Shown here one piece after another: positions 62,667-64,000 of a stretch of 64,000 bases of DNA. Origin of the DNA: Montifringilla adamsi (taxonomy: Eukaryota > Chordata > Aves > Passeriformes > Passeridae); contig JAGGNK010007559.1 of the NCBI GenBank assembly GCA_017590115.1, positions 5,106,020-5,170,019 on the forward strand, read 5' to 3'. Within the stretch, counting starts at the first letter, position 1. Each line of letters starts with the position of its first letter. The translations under genes and the position numbers were made by a program. The notes below the pieces were generated by a model, which was not told the DNA's origin, ran no database searches, and saw only the letters and a list, made by a program, of their open reading frames with translations.

Positions 62667-64000
62667 ACTTTTATGATGAAAAGATGAGGGGGGGCGAGTG
62701 GACGGGGCTAAAAGAAAGAAGATCTACAGGTCTGTCTCCTGTGCAGAGACACTCAGCTCTCACCAGCTCCTCTGTGCATCCTTCTCCTTCAGCATTCCCA
62801 GTATTTCATTTTGTTGACTCAGTTTTACAAGGCCTTTCTCAGGTGAGCCCAGTTGAAGGCATTTATTTCCTCCTTAATATTTTTCCAGCATGTGCACCAG
62901 GAGAAGCCAAAAGTAGCCTTGTATTTTACCAGGATGGCTATGTTCCAATCCTTTATCCTTCAGCCAAACAAATAATCTAAGAGTGCAAGGAAACACCACA
63001 GTCAGGAGAGGAGAGACACAGCAAAGTTAAAAAATTCACATGGACACGTATGTGGTCATATATGAAAAATTTAATATATAACGGCTGAAAATAGGCTGTC
63101 ATTGAGCACCAGGAATTTTCATTCCTTCTGCATAGTCACAGACCAGAAATTCCCATGTCTGCCTTCGAAGGATGTCATTATATGCCTGTCAGGCAGCAGT
63201 CAGCACACATCACTGAGCCAGGAAGGGATAGAAATACTATGAAAGATTCAAGCAGAGTCATTGCAGTTTTAACTGACATTCCTGTTGGTAGCAGGAGCAA
63301 GTTTCCAAAGAGTAACATTCACTGAAAATTGCAAAAATCAATTAGCAGGAATGCTGGTTGGCTTTTGGGTTGCCATCCTGCCATCCACCAGTGAAACCAG
63401 AAGGACTGAAAAGTGTTGAAGTTATTATGTGTGCAAGGGACATAAACATCTTAAAGATTCCAGCTGGCACTGCAATCATTAGGATGGTAATGTTTTTACC
63501 AAAACCAACTGTGTTTTCACCCAAACAGTATAAAAAGCAGGCACGGAATATCTGCTTACCCTTCCAGTTAGGGAAAAAGTAGGTATGAGGCAGCAAATAT
63601 TGTTTGTATATACTCTGCCTGACCTTTTAAAATTGCCTGTATTCTTATTTGCAATTTCTTGGACTTGCACAAATTAATATATTTATCTTGGCTAGAAATA
63701 TAAGCAAAACCAAATTCATAAATAGAGATTTATTTTCCCTGACTGCCTCCAAAAGTGAAGCATTTACTATTTCACTCATGTCATTTAATGCCTGTTTAAC
63801 AAATGCATTTTCAGGAGAAACTCATGCAATAAATAAATAAAATTTAATCCCTTTGGTCTCCACATGGGTCCTGATTTGGGACTACAATTTGCTGTGCTGA
63901 GCGTATTCAGGGTGTGGGCACTGATAAAACCAGGTCATGGTCCTCAGAAAATATATTTACTTTAGCAAGATTACAAAATGATCACACAAGTGGATTGAAG
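62667..64000. other. Non-coding stretch, nothing recognised
   Basis: No gene or repeat family supported. Frames of at most about 100 codons without domains. The window ends in unique-looking AT-rich DNA. Confidence 0.5.

Noticed and set aside
1..64000. CRISPR arrays, tRNA or rRNA genes, phage or bacterial mobile systems
   Set aside because: No regularly spaced direct repeats, no tRNA cloverleaf or rRNA core sequence, and no operon-like gene packing were seen. CR1 and LTR elements show an animal genome.

Overview
This window looks like vertebrate, and most likely passerine bird, nuclear DNA with no recognisable intact protein-coding gene. The support is AT-rich sequence with sparse CpG, several 3'-end fragments of chicken repeat 1 (CR1) LINEs, and solo-LTR-like endogenous retrovirus remnants. 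The LTR near 62 kb matches, from memory, a family common in songbird genomes. No reading frame has a recognisable protein domain, and I saw no bacterial-type operons, tRNA, rRNA or CRISPR array.

Layout. 1-13.5 kb is unique-looking non-coding DNA with short A/C-rich, T-run and CA tracts. A long A-run plus GAAA microsatellite lies at 13.54 kb. A minus-strand LTR with an internal duplication covers 16.15-16.86 kb. An A/C-only tract lies at 18.1 kb, followed by about 7 kb without recognised repeats, including an 18-bp perfect palindrome at 20.73 kb. 25.0-25.7 kb holds a second minus-strand LTR and a decayed CR1 tail. A C24 run lies at 26.74 kb and the best CR1 copy at 28.4-28.8 kb. A plus-strand relative of the 16 kb LTR sits at 32.7-33.1 kb. 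A CpG- and CCAAT-rich LTR sits at 36.9-37.3 kb. At 47.6-48.2 kb on the minus strand is a broken coding-like stretch that I read as an unidentified pseudogene, next to a 32-bp tandem duplication. CR1 fragments lie at 50.1-50.3 kb (minus) and 59.9-60.1 kb (plus). An ERVL-like LTR covers 61.95-62.59 kb and is followed by a G16 run.

The window reads as a gene desert or the inside of a very large intron. The features do not form a pathway. I found no convincing new biological system. The most useful leads are the coding-like remnant at 47.6-48.2 kb, the paired inverted LTRs with an internal duplication, the long A/C-only tracts and long G/C homopolymers, and a few possible conserved non-coding elements that only alignment can test.
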